NCBI GenBank assembly: GCA_963677915.2
Contig: CAXXGE010000038.1
Location: forward strand, 1-64,000
From: G963677915 sp963677915
GTDB lineage: Bacteria > Bacillota > Clostridia > Lachnospirales > Vallitaleaceae
Direction: 5' to 3'
DNA length: 64,000 bases
Shown here in pieces: positions 1 through 8,992 of this stretch (position 1 is the first letter of the stretch; the number at the start of each line of letters is the position of its first letter). A program made the position numbers and the translations under genes. Below the pieces are notes generated by a model. That model made no database searches and had not been told where the DNA came from. It saw only the letters and a program-made list of their open reading frames with translations.

Positions 1-1014
1 TCGACAAGACAGAAATTAATAGAGAATCTAAAAAATTTACACAATGAATTAACCGAAATGCGTAATGGAGAAATTATGCAGCTTGCCATTGAAGAACTTG
101 CTCGGTTTTTTGATGTTTCAAAACTAGCAGCTAAAATTCGCGCTGTTGATGTTGGTTTCGATCAAGCAGAAGGTGCCTTTGTTTATGTTGATGGCAGATA
201 TTTTCCTCCTTTTTCTTTTAAGAGTGGAACGCTGAAAAAAGATCAGACTTTCATTATTGACGAAGTGAATGCAATGTATGAAGCTAATATGAATCCAGAA
301 CTATCAGAGTTGCTATACTCGGATAAGTTGGTGTATGTTAATGCCATGTTTTGCATTAATTCATCAAAATACGTCGAGCGCAATGATAGTGGAACACTCG
401 TATTAACAGATTATGCATTAGAGCATACGGATGAATGTTGTTTGATTTTCGACCGGACAAACCGGGTGAGCAAGTTATATGATGATTCCTACTATAGAAG
501 GTGTTTTTTGTGTAGGGATGTCAATGCGGCCAATTTTGTCGAAGCTAAGTACAATCCAAATTATGAAGATAACCAGAATGTAAAAGAGCGTGCAGAAGAA
601 ACCGCAAAGGTTAAGGCGTTTGCAGAAGACATCTCAGATGAATTGATGAAGATGCCTGCGAGCTTTTCAAAAACGTTAGGCTATCATATTAAAAGAAAAA
701 GTTTAACAAATGAAATTCTTGCTGAACGGTCTGGTTTAAGCTCAAGAATAATTAGTGATTACAGAAATAACGAAGCGCTAGCAAAGGAGCTACCAACAGT
801 TATGGCACTTTGCATTGGCATGAATTTACATCAGTTTTATGCTGAGGATCTGATAATTAAGGCAGGATATCAATGGAAAAAGACTCAAGAGCATATGATA
901 TATAGATGGTTATTAGCGGCTCATTCTGATGAAACTCTTGATGAGTGGAACAAAAGGTTATTAGAAGCAGGTGTCTCACAACGTCTACCGAGTAATAAAC
1001 ATAAAGATATTTAG
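1..1014 (+). CDS. HTH (XRE-like) protein, 5' end outside window
   Basis: The reading frame is open from base 1 through the first ATG at 58, so the gene probably begins upstream; at least 337 codons are visible. A helix-turn-helix of the XRE/Cro type is plausible about 100 residues before the C-terminus, around LTNEILAERSGLSSRIISDY. The region before it is unfamiliar to me; ImmA/IrrE-type phage regulators share this layout, but no HExxH zinc motif is visible in the part present. The gene ends about 60 bases before a strong terminator and lies next to an antirepressor gene, which fits a prophage regulatory role. That role is an inference from position. The exact family is unknown. Confidence 0.5.
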   Translation, partial: STRQKLIENLKNLHNELTEMRNGEIMQLAIEELARFFDVSKLAAKIRAVDVGFDQAEGAFVYVDGRYFPPFSFKSGTLKKDQTFIIDEVNAMYEANMNPELSELLYSDKLVYVNAMFCINSSKYVERNDSGTLVLTDYALEHTDECCLIFDRTNRVSKLYDDSYYRRCFLCRDVNAANFVEAKYNPNYEDNQNVKERAEETAKVKAFAEDISDELMKMPASFSKTLGYHIKRKSLTNEILAERSGLSSRIISDYRNNEALAKELPTVMALCIGMNLHQFYAEDLIIKAGYQWKKTQEHMIYRWLLAAHSDETLDEWNKRLLEAGVSQRLPSNKHKDI

Positions 1015-1033
1015 AAAAAATTATGAAAATAGA

Positions 1034-1172
1034 GAAGTGGGACTTCCTGCAATTTGAAAAGCCTTGTATATAGGGTCTCCGCATATTAGCAAAGTGATAG
1101 CTAGTGTGTGGAGGCCTTATTTTTTTGCTCTATTTTATGTTCATGCAGGATCAAAACCTGAAGTCCCACTTC
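1034..1172. repeat. Pair of 13-bp mutually inverted palindromic sites
   Basis: GAAGTGGGACTTC at 1034-1046 and GAAGTCCCACTTC at 1160-1172 are exact reverse complements. Each is also a 5-bp inverted repeat around a 3-base centre. They flank the terminator at 1074-1116 and precede the antirepressor gene. They may be operators for a phage repressor, or they could pair with each other in RNA and enclose the terminator. Both roles are inference. Confidence 0.5.
1074..1126 (+). terminator. Rho-independent terminator after the HTH gene
   Basis: The arms 1074-1090 and 1100-1116 form 17 continuous pairs (13 Watson-Crick, 4 G-U) around a 9-base loop, followed by a T-rich tract at 1117-1126. The wobble pairs exist only in the + strand RNA; the opposite strand would have A-C mismatches. 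This indicates that the structure acts in rightward transcripts. Confidence 0.75.
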
Positions 1173-1210
1173 CTGTTTCGAAGTTGCTTTCTGAATTAGT
1201 ATGTACACAT

Positions 1211-1224
1211 GAGTTGGCCAACTC
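1211..1224. promoter_or_regulatory. 14-bp perfect palindrome upstream of the antirepressor
   Basis: GAGTTGGCCAACTC is a perfect 14-bp palindrome 43 bp before the antirepressor start codon. A dimeric repressor operator is the simplest reading. No second copy was noticed in the window. Confidence 0.35.
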
Positions 1225-1267
1225 GAAGAACTATAACAACGATTACGCAAAATCGGGAGGTCATACA

Positions 1268-1969
1268 ATGAATGATTTAATACCCATCAACTATGAAACG
1301 GATGAACCAACAGTATCAGCCCGAGAACTGCACAATTTCCTTGAAGTGAAAACGCAATTTAAGGATTGGTTTCCGAGGATGTGTGAATATGGTTTTTCAG
1401 AAGGTACCGACTTTAGCTCATTTTTGAGCGAAAGTACCGGCGGAAGACCTGGTGTCAATTATCATATTACGATTCCTATGGCGAAAGAGCTCTGCATGAT
1501 ACAACGGACAGACAAAGGAAAGGAAGCCCGGCAGTATTTCCTTGCGATAGAAAAGGCATGGAATACACCGGAGATGATTCTTTCAAGAGCCCTCAAGGTG
1601 GCTGACAAGCAGATCCATCAGCTGCAGCTTGAGAATTCAAGGCTTCTTGTATCGAATGCTGAGATGCAACCAAAGGCAGACTATTTCGATGAGCTTGTAG
1701 ACAGGAACCTTCTGACAAGTTTTCGCGATGCGGCGAAAGAACTGAAGGTGAAGCAAACGGTTTTCATTAAGTTCCTTCTGAACAAAAGGTTTGTCTATCG
1801 AGACAGCAAAGGCAAGCTGAAGCCATATGCAGAAAAGAATAACGGCCTGTTTGAGGTCAAAGAAGCCAAGAACGAAAAGACCGGTTGGGTAGGTGTACAG
1901 ACACTCATAACACCCAAAGGGCGAGAAACCTTCAGATTATTGATGAAAGGATTGGAGGTGCAAGCATGA
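1268..1969 (+). CDS. Phage antirepressor (AntA/AntB plus KilA-C)
   Basis: The 233-residue protein has an AntA/AntB-type N-terminal domain with VSARELHNFLEVKTQFKDWF near residues 15-35. A KilA-C-type C-terminal domain follows from about residue 130, starting near LTSFRDAAKELKV. Proteins of this class inactivate phage repressors or modulate the lysis-lysogeny choice. The ATG at 1268 is chosen because GGGAGG lies just upstream; the frame stays open further upstream but would have to run through the terminator at 1074-1116. The stop overlaps the next start (ATGA), so it heads the replication operon. Confidence 0.85.
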   Translation: MNDLIPINYETDEPTVSARELHNFLEVKTQFKDWFPRMCEYGFSEGTDFSSFLSESTGGRPGVNYHITIPMAKELCMIQRTDKGKEARQYFLAIEKAWNTPEMILSRALKVADKQIHQLQLENSRLLVSNAEMQPKADYFDELVDRNLLTSFRDAAKELKVKQTVFIKFLLNKRFVYRDSKGKLKPYAEKNNGLFEVKEAKNEKTGWVGVQTLITPKGRETFRLLMKGLEVQA

Positions 1970-2268
1970 GTCAAATGAAGAAAGCAATGATAGTTGCCGA
2001 AACACTGCATAATTTGGCGATGCAAATTGAGGAACTGGTTTGTGGACTCGAAAATGTACAACCTGAAGTGGAGGTAGGCGAAGCAGAAGATGTAGTTGAA
2101 TCGACAATCTCACTAGAAGAAGTCAGAGCGGTCCTGGCAGATAAAAACAGAGACGGACACCGTGAAAAGGTTAAGGCCATCATTGAGAAATATGGTGCAA
2201 ACAAGCTCACAGAACTGGATCCGAAGCATTACAGCAAGGTGCTTGAGGAAGTGGGTGAACTGATATGA
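1966..2268 (+). CDS. Conserved small phage protein of the replication operon
   Basis: A 100-residue acidic protein with GGAGGTG before the ATG and four-base ATGA overlaps with both neighbours. The C-terminal half (VRAVLADKNRDGHREKVKAI, then a LTELDPKHY segment) resembles a small family common in Firmicutes phages beside DUF2800/DUF2815 genes and sometimes misnamed rRNA biogenesis protein rrp5. It may assist recombination or ssDNA handling. That suggestion comes only from its neighbours. Confidence 0.7.
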   Translation: MSQMKKAMIVAETLHNLAMQIEELVCGLENVQPEVEVGEAEDVVESTISLEEVRAVLADKNRDGHREKVKAIIEKYGANKLTELDPKHYSKVLEEVGELI

Positions 2269-3401
2269 GTGGATCGTACCATGCACATGCACTACTGTCA
2301 GCCTCAGGCGCTCATAGGTGGATGAAGTGCAGTCCTTCTGCAAGGCTTGAAGAACACTTCACAGATGAGACAAGCAGCTTCGCCGAAGAAGGCACAGCAG
2401 CCCATGACCTGGCTGAGCACAAGCTTAAGAAGGTGCTGAAAATGAGGTCCAAATTGCCGACCAGTCCTTACCACACTGATGAGATGGACGAGATGACAGA
2501 CCTTTATGTGGAGTATTGTCTCAATCTCATTGAGAAAGCTAAAGAGGACTGTCAGGACCTTCAGATACTGATCGAGCAGAAACTGGACTTCAGCGACTAT
2601 GTGCCGGACGGATTTGGAACAGGTGACCTTGTGGTGGTTGGAACTGGCACGCTCCAAGTTGTGGATCTGAAATACGGGAAAGGTGTCGTTGTTTCGGCTG
2701 AGAAAAATGTCCAGATGATGCTCTATGCCCTTGGAGCTCTGTCAATGTTTGAAGTGCTGTATGACATAGACACAGTTTCAATGACGATTGTGCAACCAAG
2801 AGTGGATAACTTTTCTACTTACCGACTTTCTGTGGATGAACTAAAAGCTTGGGCCGAAGAAGAACTAAGGCCAAAGGCAAAACTGGCGGATGCAGGCGAA
2901 GGAGAGTTCTGCGCCGGGGATCATTGCCGGTTCTGCAAGGCAAGAAATCAGTGCCGCGTAAGGGCGGCGAAGAACCTTGAATTGCTGAAATATGAGTTCA
3001 GTGATCCGGCACTGCTCAGTGACAACGAGATAGCAGAAATCATAGGCTTATCCGATGAACTGTCCAGATGGGCGTCCGATATCTATACTTACGCCGCAGC
3101 TCTTGCCATCAATGAAGGAAGGCAGTGGGACGGCTATAAGCTGGTGGAAGGCCGGACACGAAGGAAATATATCAATGAGGAAGCGGTGGCAGAAGCTGCC
3201 AAGGCTGCTGGCTATACCGACATCTACAAGCAAAGCCTTATCAGTATCACTGAGATGGAAAAGCTTATGAGTAAGAAAGGTTTCAGGGATATCCTGGGAA
3301 GCCTTGTGGAAAAGCCAGTGGGCAAGTTGACGCTGGTGCCGGAAACGGACAAGAGACCAGCAGTTGAACCAATTGAAACAGAATTTAGCGTTGAAGCATA
3401 A
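2265..3401 (+). CDS. DUF2800 protein, PD-(D/E)XK nuclease-like
   Basis: 378 residues. The N-terminus (HALLSASGAHRWMKCSPSAR) and the nuclease-like core GTGDLVVVGTGTLQVVDLKY match the DUF2800 family, which belongs to the RecB/Cas4-like PD-(D/E)XK fold. A cysteine cluster at about residues 210-225 (CAGDHCRFC with a further Cys) resembles the Cas4/AddB iron-sulfur or zinc cluster. It probably processes DNA ends in phage recombination together with the next gene. Translation is coupled to the previous gene by an ATGA overlap. Confidence 0.85.
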   Translation: MSGSYHAHALLSASGAHRWMKCSPSARLEEHFTDETSSFAEEGTAAHDLAEHKLKKVLKMRSKLPTSPYHTDEMDEMTDLYVEYCLNLIEKAKEDCQDLQILIEQKLDFSDYVPDGFGTGDLVVVGTGTLQVVDLKYGKGVVVSAEKNVQMMLYALGALSMFEVLYDIDTVSMTIVQPRVDNFSTYRLSVDELKAWAEEELRPKAKLADAGEGEFCAGDHCRFCKARNQCRVRAAKNLELLKYEFSDPALLSDNEIAEIIGLSDELSRWASDIYTYAAALAINEGRQWDGYKLVEGRTRRKYINEEAVAEAAKAAGYTDIYKQSLISITEMEKLMSKKGFRDILGSLVEKPVGKLTLVPETDKRPAVEPIETEFSVEA

Positions 3402-3431
3402 CTATCAAACGAAAGAAATGGAGGAACAATT

Positions 3432-3965
3432 ATGAGCAAGAACACAAAAGTAGTCGCAGCAGGAAGATTCAGCTTTGTAAACGTATGGGAGCCGAAAAGC
3501 ATCAATGGCAGTGAGCCCAAATACAGCATTTCCTTGATCATCCCCAAAAGCGACAAAAAGACTGTTGCAGCAATCACAAAAGCGATCGAAGAAGCAAAGC
3601 AGGAAGGTATCGCCAAATTCAACGGGAAGATACCAACCAATCTGAAGACGCCTCTTAGAGACGGAGACATAGACAGACCGGATGATCCGAACTATGAAGG
3701 CTGCTATTTCATCAACGCGAATTCAGCAACTCAGCCGCAGATTGTTGATGCCAGAATCCAGCAGATCCTGGACAGAAACGAGGTCTACAGCGGTTGCTAT
3801 GGCAAGGTCAGCATCAACATGTATGCCTTTAATGTCAACGGCAATCGCGGTATTGCAGCAGGACTTGGGAACGTTCAGAAACTCAAAGATGGCGAACCGC
3901 TAGGTGGACGCAGCAGAGCAGAGGATGACTTTGACATTGAAGATGACGATGACTTCATGTCCTAA
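3432..3965 (+). CDS. DUF2815 protein, probable ssDNA-binding protein
   Basis: 177 residues with a strong ribosome site. The N-terminus (GRFSFVNVWEPKSINGSEPK) and SLIIPKSDKKT are typical of DUF2815, whose members resemble T7 Gp2.5-type single-strand DNA-binding proteins. The very acidic tail (DDFDIEDDDDFMS) matches the acidic C-terminal tails of SSB proteins that contact polymerases and helicases. It lies between the nuclease-like gene and the polymerase, consistent with replication or recombination. Confidence 0.8.
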   Translation: MSKNTKVVAAGRFSFVNVWEPKSINGSEPKYSISLIIPKSDKKTVAAITKAIEEAKQEGIAKFNGKIPTNLKTPLRDGDIDRPDDPNYEGCYFINANSATQPQIVDARIQQILDRNEVYSGCYGKVSINMYAFNVNGNRGIAAGLGNVQKLKDGEPLGGRSRAEDDFDIEDDDDFMS

Positions 3966-3997
3966 AGGGGCTCACTGCCAAAAGGAGGCGATAAGAC

Positions 3998-6358
3998 ATG
4001 AATGTAATGAGTATCGATATCGAGACATACTCTGATGTGGATTTAAGTAAGTGCGGTGTTTACCGGTATACGTACAGTCCAGCATTTGAAATCCTTCTAT
4101 TTGCCTACAGCATCGATGAAGGTCCTGTCCAGCTAATTGATCTGGCTAGTGGCGAGCAACTATCCAATGAGCTGATATCAGCCCTACAGGATGACGCAGT
4201 CATCAAGACAGCCTTCAATGCCAACTTCGAACGGGTAGCCTTGATGCGTTACCTGTCAAGAGTCCTTGGTAAAGACATCTACCTCAACCCCTCATCATGG
4301 CGGTGCAGTGAGGTTCAAGCAGCAATGCTTGGACTTCCTCTCCACCTGGAGGGAGTGGCTAAGGTGCTGAAGCTAAAGGAGCAGAAGATGGCAGAAGGCA
4401 AAGCGCTTATAAGGTATTTCTGTCTCCCTTGCAAGCCTACTGCAGCCAACGGAGGTCGCACGCGAAACATGCCATCGGATGCACTAGAGAAGTGGGAGGA
4501 GTTCAAAGCTTATAACATCAGAGACGTTGAGGTAGAGCTGGCTATTAGAAAAATGTTAAAGGACTACCCTATACCAGATAGTGAACAAGCCCTCTATGAA
4601 CTAGATCAGCGCATCAACGACAGAGGCATCATGGCTGACATGGACTTTGTTATGCAGGCCATCTCCTGTGACAGGCAGTTTACTGTGGCTGCGACTGAGA
4701 GAGCCTATGAACTGACAGGACTTGAGAATCCCAACTCAGTATCACAACTGAAAGACTGGCTATCTGATAGAGGTGTTGAAGTGGACAGTCTATCCAAGAA
4801 GAATGTGAAAGAGCTGGCCTGGCAGACAGAAGGCGAAGTGGAAGAAGCCTTAAAGCTGAGACTGAAGATGGCAAAGACCAGTGTGCGCAAGTACGAGGCA
4901 ATAGAAAGGGCGGTATGCGCTGACGGCAGGGTTCATGGGTTACTGCAGTTTTACGGTGCCAATCGAACCGGGCGCTGGAGCGGCAGGCTCGTGCAAATTC
5001 AAAACCTGCCCCAGAACCATCTACCGGATCTGAAGCTTGCAAGAGACCTGGTGAAGAAAGGCTGCTTTGAAGATGTGGAACTGCTCTTTGGCAACACGCC
5101 GGGTGTCTTATCAGAATTGATAAGAACCGCTTTTGTACCCAAAGAAGGTCATCGGTTCATCGTGGCTGACTTTTCAGCCATTGAGGCTAGGGTGCTCTCA
5201 TGGCTTGCCGGTGAGAAGTGGCGACTGGATGTCTTTGCCAGCCATGGCAAAATTTATGAAGCTGCGGCAAGCAAGATGTTTCACGTGCCGCTAGAGGATA
5301 TAGACAAAGGCAGTCCATACCGGCAGAAAGGGAAGATATCTGAGCTTGCCTGCATTGCTGAAGGAGAATTGGTGCTGACAGATTCTGGACTAATACCCAT
5401 AGAAGACGTATCAACATTTCACAAGCTGTGGGATGGTACCGAGTGGGTTAAGCATGATGGCGTGATTTGTAAAGGAATAAAAGAGGTGATTGAATATGAA
5501 GGGCTTAAAGCAACAAGAGACCATCTCGTCTGGACCACGGGGGAACCGAAGCCAGTACACTTTGGAGAAGCCGCCTCCAGCGGCGCACATCTCATACAAA
5601 CCGGAGATGGTGGGAAAGAGATATGGTTGGGTGAGGATTATCAACCAAAGGCTGTGATAGAACAAGCGGTTAATAGAGGCAAAACTAGAGTTTATGACAT
5701 ACGAAATGCCGGAAGACATCACCGTTTTACCGTATCGGGAAAGTTAGTTCATAACTGTGGTTATGGTGGCGGTGTAGGCGCACTCACAGCCATGGGCGCG
5801 CTGGATATGGGTGTGGAAGAACATGAGCTGCAAGGACTGATCGACAGCTGGCGTGCTTCCAATCCGCGTATCGTGAACTTCTGGTGGGATGTAGACAAAG
5901 CTGCTATCACGGCGGTCAAGGAAAGGACGAGGACAGTCATTCATGGCATAGTTTTCACCTATAAAAGTGGCATGCTGTTTGTCACGTTACCCTCCGGCAG
6001 GAACCTGGTTTATGTGAAACCGAGGATCATGCCAAACCGGTTTGGCAGAGAGGGACTTACCTATGAGGGCATCGGAACCACGAAGAAATGGGAGCGGATG
6101 GAAACCTTCGGTGGACGGCTTGTGGAGAACATCACCCAGGCTGTCGCTAGAGATTTGCTGGCAGAAGCCATGCTTAGGCTGGATAGTGCTGGAATAGCTA
6201 TTGTCGGCCATGTTCATGACGAGGTGATTTGCGAGGTGCCAGAAGGAGTGTCAAGCATAGAAGAGATCTGCAGCATCATGAGCCAGGTTCCGAAGTGGGC
6301 GCAGGGTTTGCCACTTGCGGCAGATGGCTACGAATGTAGTTTTTATCAGAAAGATTAG
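3998..6358 (+). CDS. Phage family A DNA polymerase interrupted by a mini-intein
   Basis: A 786-residue precursor; removing residues 452-586 leaves a 651-residue polymerase of normal phage size. The N-terminal 3'-5' exonuclease domain begins with MSIDIETYS and includes YNIRDVEVE. Polymerase motif A is VADFSAIEARVLSWL, motif B (O-helix) is PYRQKGKISELA joined after splicing to CGYGGGVGAL, and motif C is VGHVHDEVICEV. It would copy the phage genome together with the VapE-type protein encoded next. GGAGG precedes the ATG. Uninterrupted relatives usually have Leu where this protein keeps the Cys at the splice junction. Activity should depend on splicing, because the insertion breaks the nucleotide-binding helix. 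Confidence 0.92.
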   Translation: MNVMSIDIETYSDVDLSKCGVYRYTYSPAFEILLFAYSIDEGPVQLIDLASGEQLSNELISALQDDAVIKTAFNANFERVALMRYLSRVLGKDIYLNPSSWRCSEVQAAMLGLPLHLEGVAKVLKLKEQKMAEGKALIRYFCLPCKPTAANGGRTRNMPSDALEKWEEFKAYNIRDVEVELAIRKMLKDYPIPDSEQALYELDQRINDRGIMADMDFVMQAISCDRQFTVAATERAYELTGLENPNSVSQLKDWLSDRGVEVDSLSKKNVKELAWQTEGEVEEALKLRLKMAKTSVRKYEAIERAVCADGRVHGLLQFYGANRTGRWSGRLVQIQNLPQNHLPDLKLARDLVKKGCFEDVELLFGNTPGVLSELIRTAFVPKEGHRFIVADFSAIEARVLSWLAGEKWRLDVFASHGKIYEAAASKMFHVPLEDIDKGSPYRQKGKISELACIAEGELVLTDSGLIPIEDVSTFHKLWDGTEWVKHDGVICKGIKEVIEYEGLKATRDHLVWTTGEPKPVHFGEAASSGAHLIQTGDGGKEIWLGEDYQPKAVIEQAVNRGKTRVYDIRNAGRHHRFTVSGKLVHNCGYGGGVGALTAMGALDMGVEEHELQGLIDSWRASNPRIVNFWWDVDKAAITAVKERTRTVIHGIVFTYKSGMLFVTLPSGRNLVYVKPRIMPNRFGREGLTYEGIGTTKKWERMETFGGRLVENITQAVARDLLAEAMLRLDSAGIAIVGHVHDEVICEVPEGVSSIEEICSIMSQVPKWAQGLPLAADGYECSFYQKD
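5351..5755 (+). other. Mini-intein (135 aa) in the polymerase motif B
   Basis: The insert starts with Cys at residue 452 (CIAEGELVLTDSG, block A) and has a block B motif ATRDHLVWT with the T-x-D-H signature. It ends with block F/G sequence (VYDIRN, then HHRFTVSGKLVHN) followed by Cys as the first C-extein residue. The terminal Cys, penultimate His, terminal Asn and +1 Cys needed for standard class 1 splicing are all present. At 135 residues there is no room for a homing endonuclease, so this is a minimal intein. The flanking exteins form a continuous polymerase O-helix when joined. Confidence 0.93.
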
Positions 6359-6369
6359 GAGGATGAGAT

Positions 6370-8727
6370 ATGAACTTTACTATATCGGTTGGTAACAGCC
6401 GAAAAGACAAATACTGGAAAGAACGAGAGGTGACCTGGGACGAGTTTTGCAAAAGACTCTCGCAAACCACGGTTACCAGCGAGACTCAGGAAGAATACAA
6501 GAAGATGAAGAAGTATCAGCAGGATGATATTAAAGACATTGGTGGATTTGTGGCAGGCAAGTTGAAGGGTGGCAGGCGCAGAAAAGAAAGTGTCATCAAT
6601 CGGTCCATGCTTACTCTGGATCTGGATTATGCAGATGATGCAGACGCTATCACAGAAAACATCGAGATGCTCTACGGTTTTACCTGCTGCATATACTCCA
6701 CCCATAAGCATACACCGGAAAAGCCAAGGCTCAGGCTAATCGTTCCACTGGATAGAACCGTGACGCCTGATGAGTACCAAGCAGTCAGCAGATGGATAGC
6801 CAAGGAAATCGGCATTGAGATGTTTGACGATACGACCTATGAACCAAACCGTTTGATGTACTGGCCTAGCACGTCATCCGATGGCGAGTTCTTCTTTAGA
6901 TCCCTACAAGGAGACCTATTAAGCCCGGACAGTATCTTAGGACTCTATGAGGACTGGAAGGATTCATCCACATGGCCGGTTTCATCAAGGCAACATGATG
7001 TCATTCAGCACCAATTAAAAAGGCAAGCGGATCCAATGGAGAAGAAGGGCACGATCGGCGCTTTCTGCAGGTCCTATGGAATAGAGGAAGCAATAGAAAA
7101 GCTTCTATCCGATATCTATACGCCAAGCATAGTCCCGGAGCGATATGACTATATCCCGGCAGATTCCTCTGCTGGTGTAGTGATTCACAATGGTAAGTAT
7201 GCTTATTCACACCATGCAACGGATCCAGCTTGCGGCAAGCTGTGCAATGCTTTTGATCTGGTACGGATACATCGCTTCAGCGATTTAGATGACAAGCTGC
7301 CGGAGGATACATCTCCGAGCAAGCTGCCCTCGTTTAAAGCGATGAACGAACTAGCGCTTGAGGATGAACGCGTAAAGGAGCAGCTTGCTAAAGAGCGGCT
7401 TATGGAGGCTGAAGATGAATTTACTCAGGACAACTGGCAAGTCAAGCTGGAACTGGAAAAGAATGGCTCGATTAAAAACACGCTAAGAAACCTAACACTG
7501 ATTATTGAAAACGACCCAAACATTAAAAGCATCGTGTTCAATCAATTATCAGACAGTCTGGAGATCAAAGGTGAAGTGCCCTGGAAGCATCCTACCAACT
7601 TCTGGAGAGATGCCGATGATGCGCAGCTAATCAGTTATGTCGACACCCACTATGGCACTTTTTCGGCCAGAAACTATGACATTGCAGTCATGAAAGTGGC
7701 CGATGACAGATCCTATCACCCAATCCTAGAGTTCATAGCCGACTTGCCAAAGTGGGATGAAACACCTCGTGTAGATACGCTGCTAATTGATTATCTAGGC
7801 GCCAAGGACAATCCATATGTAAGGACAGTCACAAGAAAGACACTATGCGCTGCCATTTCACGGGTACTCAATCCGGGCATTAAGTTTGATACCATGCTGG
7901 TCCTAACCGGGCCGCAGGGTGCCGGAAAAAGTACGCTCATTGCAAAGCTAGGTGGGGAGTGGTTCTCCGATTCGCTCAATCTTTCAGATACGAAAGACAA
8001 GACTGCTGCTGAAAAGCTGCAAGGTTATTGGATACTCGAGATTGGAGAACTTGCCGGGCTTAAAAAGGCTGAAGAAGAAATGCTCCGTAGTTTCCTGTCA
8101 CGTCAAAATGATATTTACCGTGCCAGTTTCGGAAGACGTGCAACACCTCACCTCAGGCAATGTGTGTTCTTTGGCACGACCAATGCAGAAAAGGGCTATC
8201 TGAGGGATACAGCCGGCAACAGGCGCTTCTGGCCTGTAAAGGTACCAGGTAACGGTAACAAGCACACATGGGATCTCACGCAAGAAGATATCCTGCAGAT
8301 TTGGGCTGAGGCACTAACCTATGTGAAAGCAGGAGAGACGCTACATCTTGATCCGGTCATGGAGCACTTGGCAAAGGAGGAACAAAGAGAAGCCATGGAG
8401 TCAGATGAACGCGAAGGGCTGGTTAGAGATTTCCTTGATATGTTGCTGCCGGAAGAGTGGAGTGACATGGATTTATATGAAAGGCGTGCATTTATCAATG
8501 GGACAGAGTTTGGTGACAGCCACCGTGAAGGTGTTTATAAACGGGAATCTGTTTCTAACATGGAGATCTGGTGTGAATGTTTTGGAAAGGACCGAGCCAA
8601 CTTGAATAAGCGAGACAGTGCTGCCATTGCAACGATTATGGCGAGCATTGGTGGATGGAGCAGTCTGGACAAAAGGATTCGCATCCCACTCTATGGACCG
8701 CAGTGGATTTACGTTCTCAAAGCATAA
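6370..8727 (+). CDS. VapE-type phage primase-helicase
   Basis: 785 residues. The N-terminal part carries primase-like features: LTLDLDYA acidic residues and KPRLRLIVPLDR, at about residues 75-130, as in archaeo-eukaryotic-type phage primases. The C-terminal half is a virulence-associated-E type P-loop ATPase: Walker A LTGPQGAGKST, then GYWILEIGELAGLKKAE, FLSRQNDIYRASFGR and FGTTNAEKGYLRD. These proteins open the origin and prime phage replication. AGGAGG precedes the ATG 11 bases after the polymerase stop. Confidence 0.85.
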   Translation: MNFTISVGNSRKDKYWKEREVTWDEFCKRLSQTTVTSETQEEYKKMKKYQQDDIKDIGGFVAGKLKGGRRRKESVINRSMLTLDLDYADDADAITENIEMLYGFTCCIYSTHKHTPEKPRLRLIVPLDRTVTPDEYQAVSRWIAKEIGIEMFDDTTYEPNRLMYWPSTSSDGEFFFRSLQGDLLSPDSILGLYEDWKDSSTWPVSSRQHDVIQHQLKRQADPMEKKGTIGAFCRSYGIEEAIEKLLSDIYTPSIVPERYDYIPADSSAGVVIHNGKYAYSHHATDPACGKLCNAFDLVRIHRFSDLDDKLPEDTSPSKLPSFKAMNELALEDERVKEQLAKERLMEAEDEFTQDNWQVKLELEKNGSIKNTLRNLTLIIENDPNIKSIVFNQLSDSLEIKGEVPWKHPTNFWRDADDAQLISYVDTHYGTFSARNYDIAVMKVADDRSYHPILEFIADLPKWDETPRVDTLLIDYLGAKDNPYVRTVTRKTLCAAISRVLNPGIKFDTMLVLTGPQGAGKSTLIAKLGGEWFSDSLNLSDTKDKTAAEKLQGYWILEIGELAGLKKAEEEMLRSFLSRQNDIYRASFGRRATPHLRQCVFFGTTNAEKGYLRDTAGNRRFWPVKVPGNGNKHTWDLTQEDILQIWAEALTYVKAGETLHLDPVMEHLAKEEQREAMESDEREGLVRDFLDMLLPEEWSDMDLYERRAFINGTEFGDSHREGVYKRESVSNMEIWCECFGKDRANLNKRDSAAIATIMASIGGWSSLDKRIRIPLYGPQWIYVLKA

Positions 8728-8992
8728 TTCTTATTGGCACGTTTGGAACAAATCATTAACACGGAACAATTATGCTTGTTCCTATGAACCCAAAAAGATA
8801 CCTAGGAACACATTTTAGGAACGTATCTAAGTCCAGATGCTTAGAGGGTGCAAAGCCAATATGTTCTAAGTGTTCCATTAAATACTATTAATAATAATAC
8901 ATATAGATATAGATAGTATCACAGGTGCAGACGCGTATATACACGCGTATAGGGATTTTTGGGTTTAAGGAACAGGCAGAAGGGAGACTGAT
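8728..8992. other. Non-coding replication-origin candidate with GGAAC repeats
   Basis: No ORF is convincing here. The segment holds seven GGAAC-type half-sites: GGAACA at 8745, 8763, 8805 and 8969, GGAACG at 8818, and TGTTCC at 8777 and 8871. The pair GGAACAA/TTGTTCC (8763-8782) is an inverted repeat. An AT-rich tract follows at about 8877-8925, then a direct repeat of ACGCGTAT at about 8930-8950. Iteron-like sites beside an AT-rich tract, directly after a primase-helicase gene, is the usual layout of a phage origin. The assignment is inference. Confidence 0.45.

Noticed and set aside
1064..1267. N-terminal extension of the antirepressor frame
   Set aside because: The frame is open, but it would run through a terminator hairpin and has no ribosome site. 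The ATG at 1268 has one and gives the normal family start.
4680..5042. Minus-strand ORF of 120 residues inside the polymerase gene
   Set aside because: It mirrors a conserved coding frame, has no recognisable family and no ribosome site.
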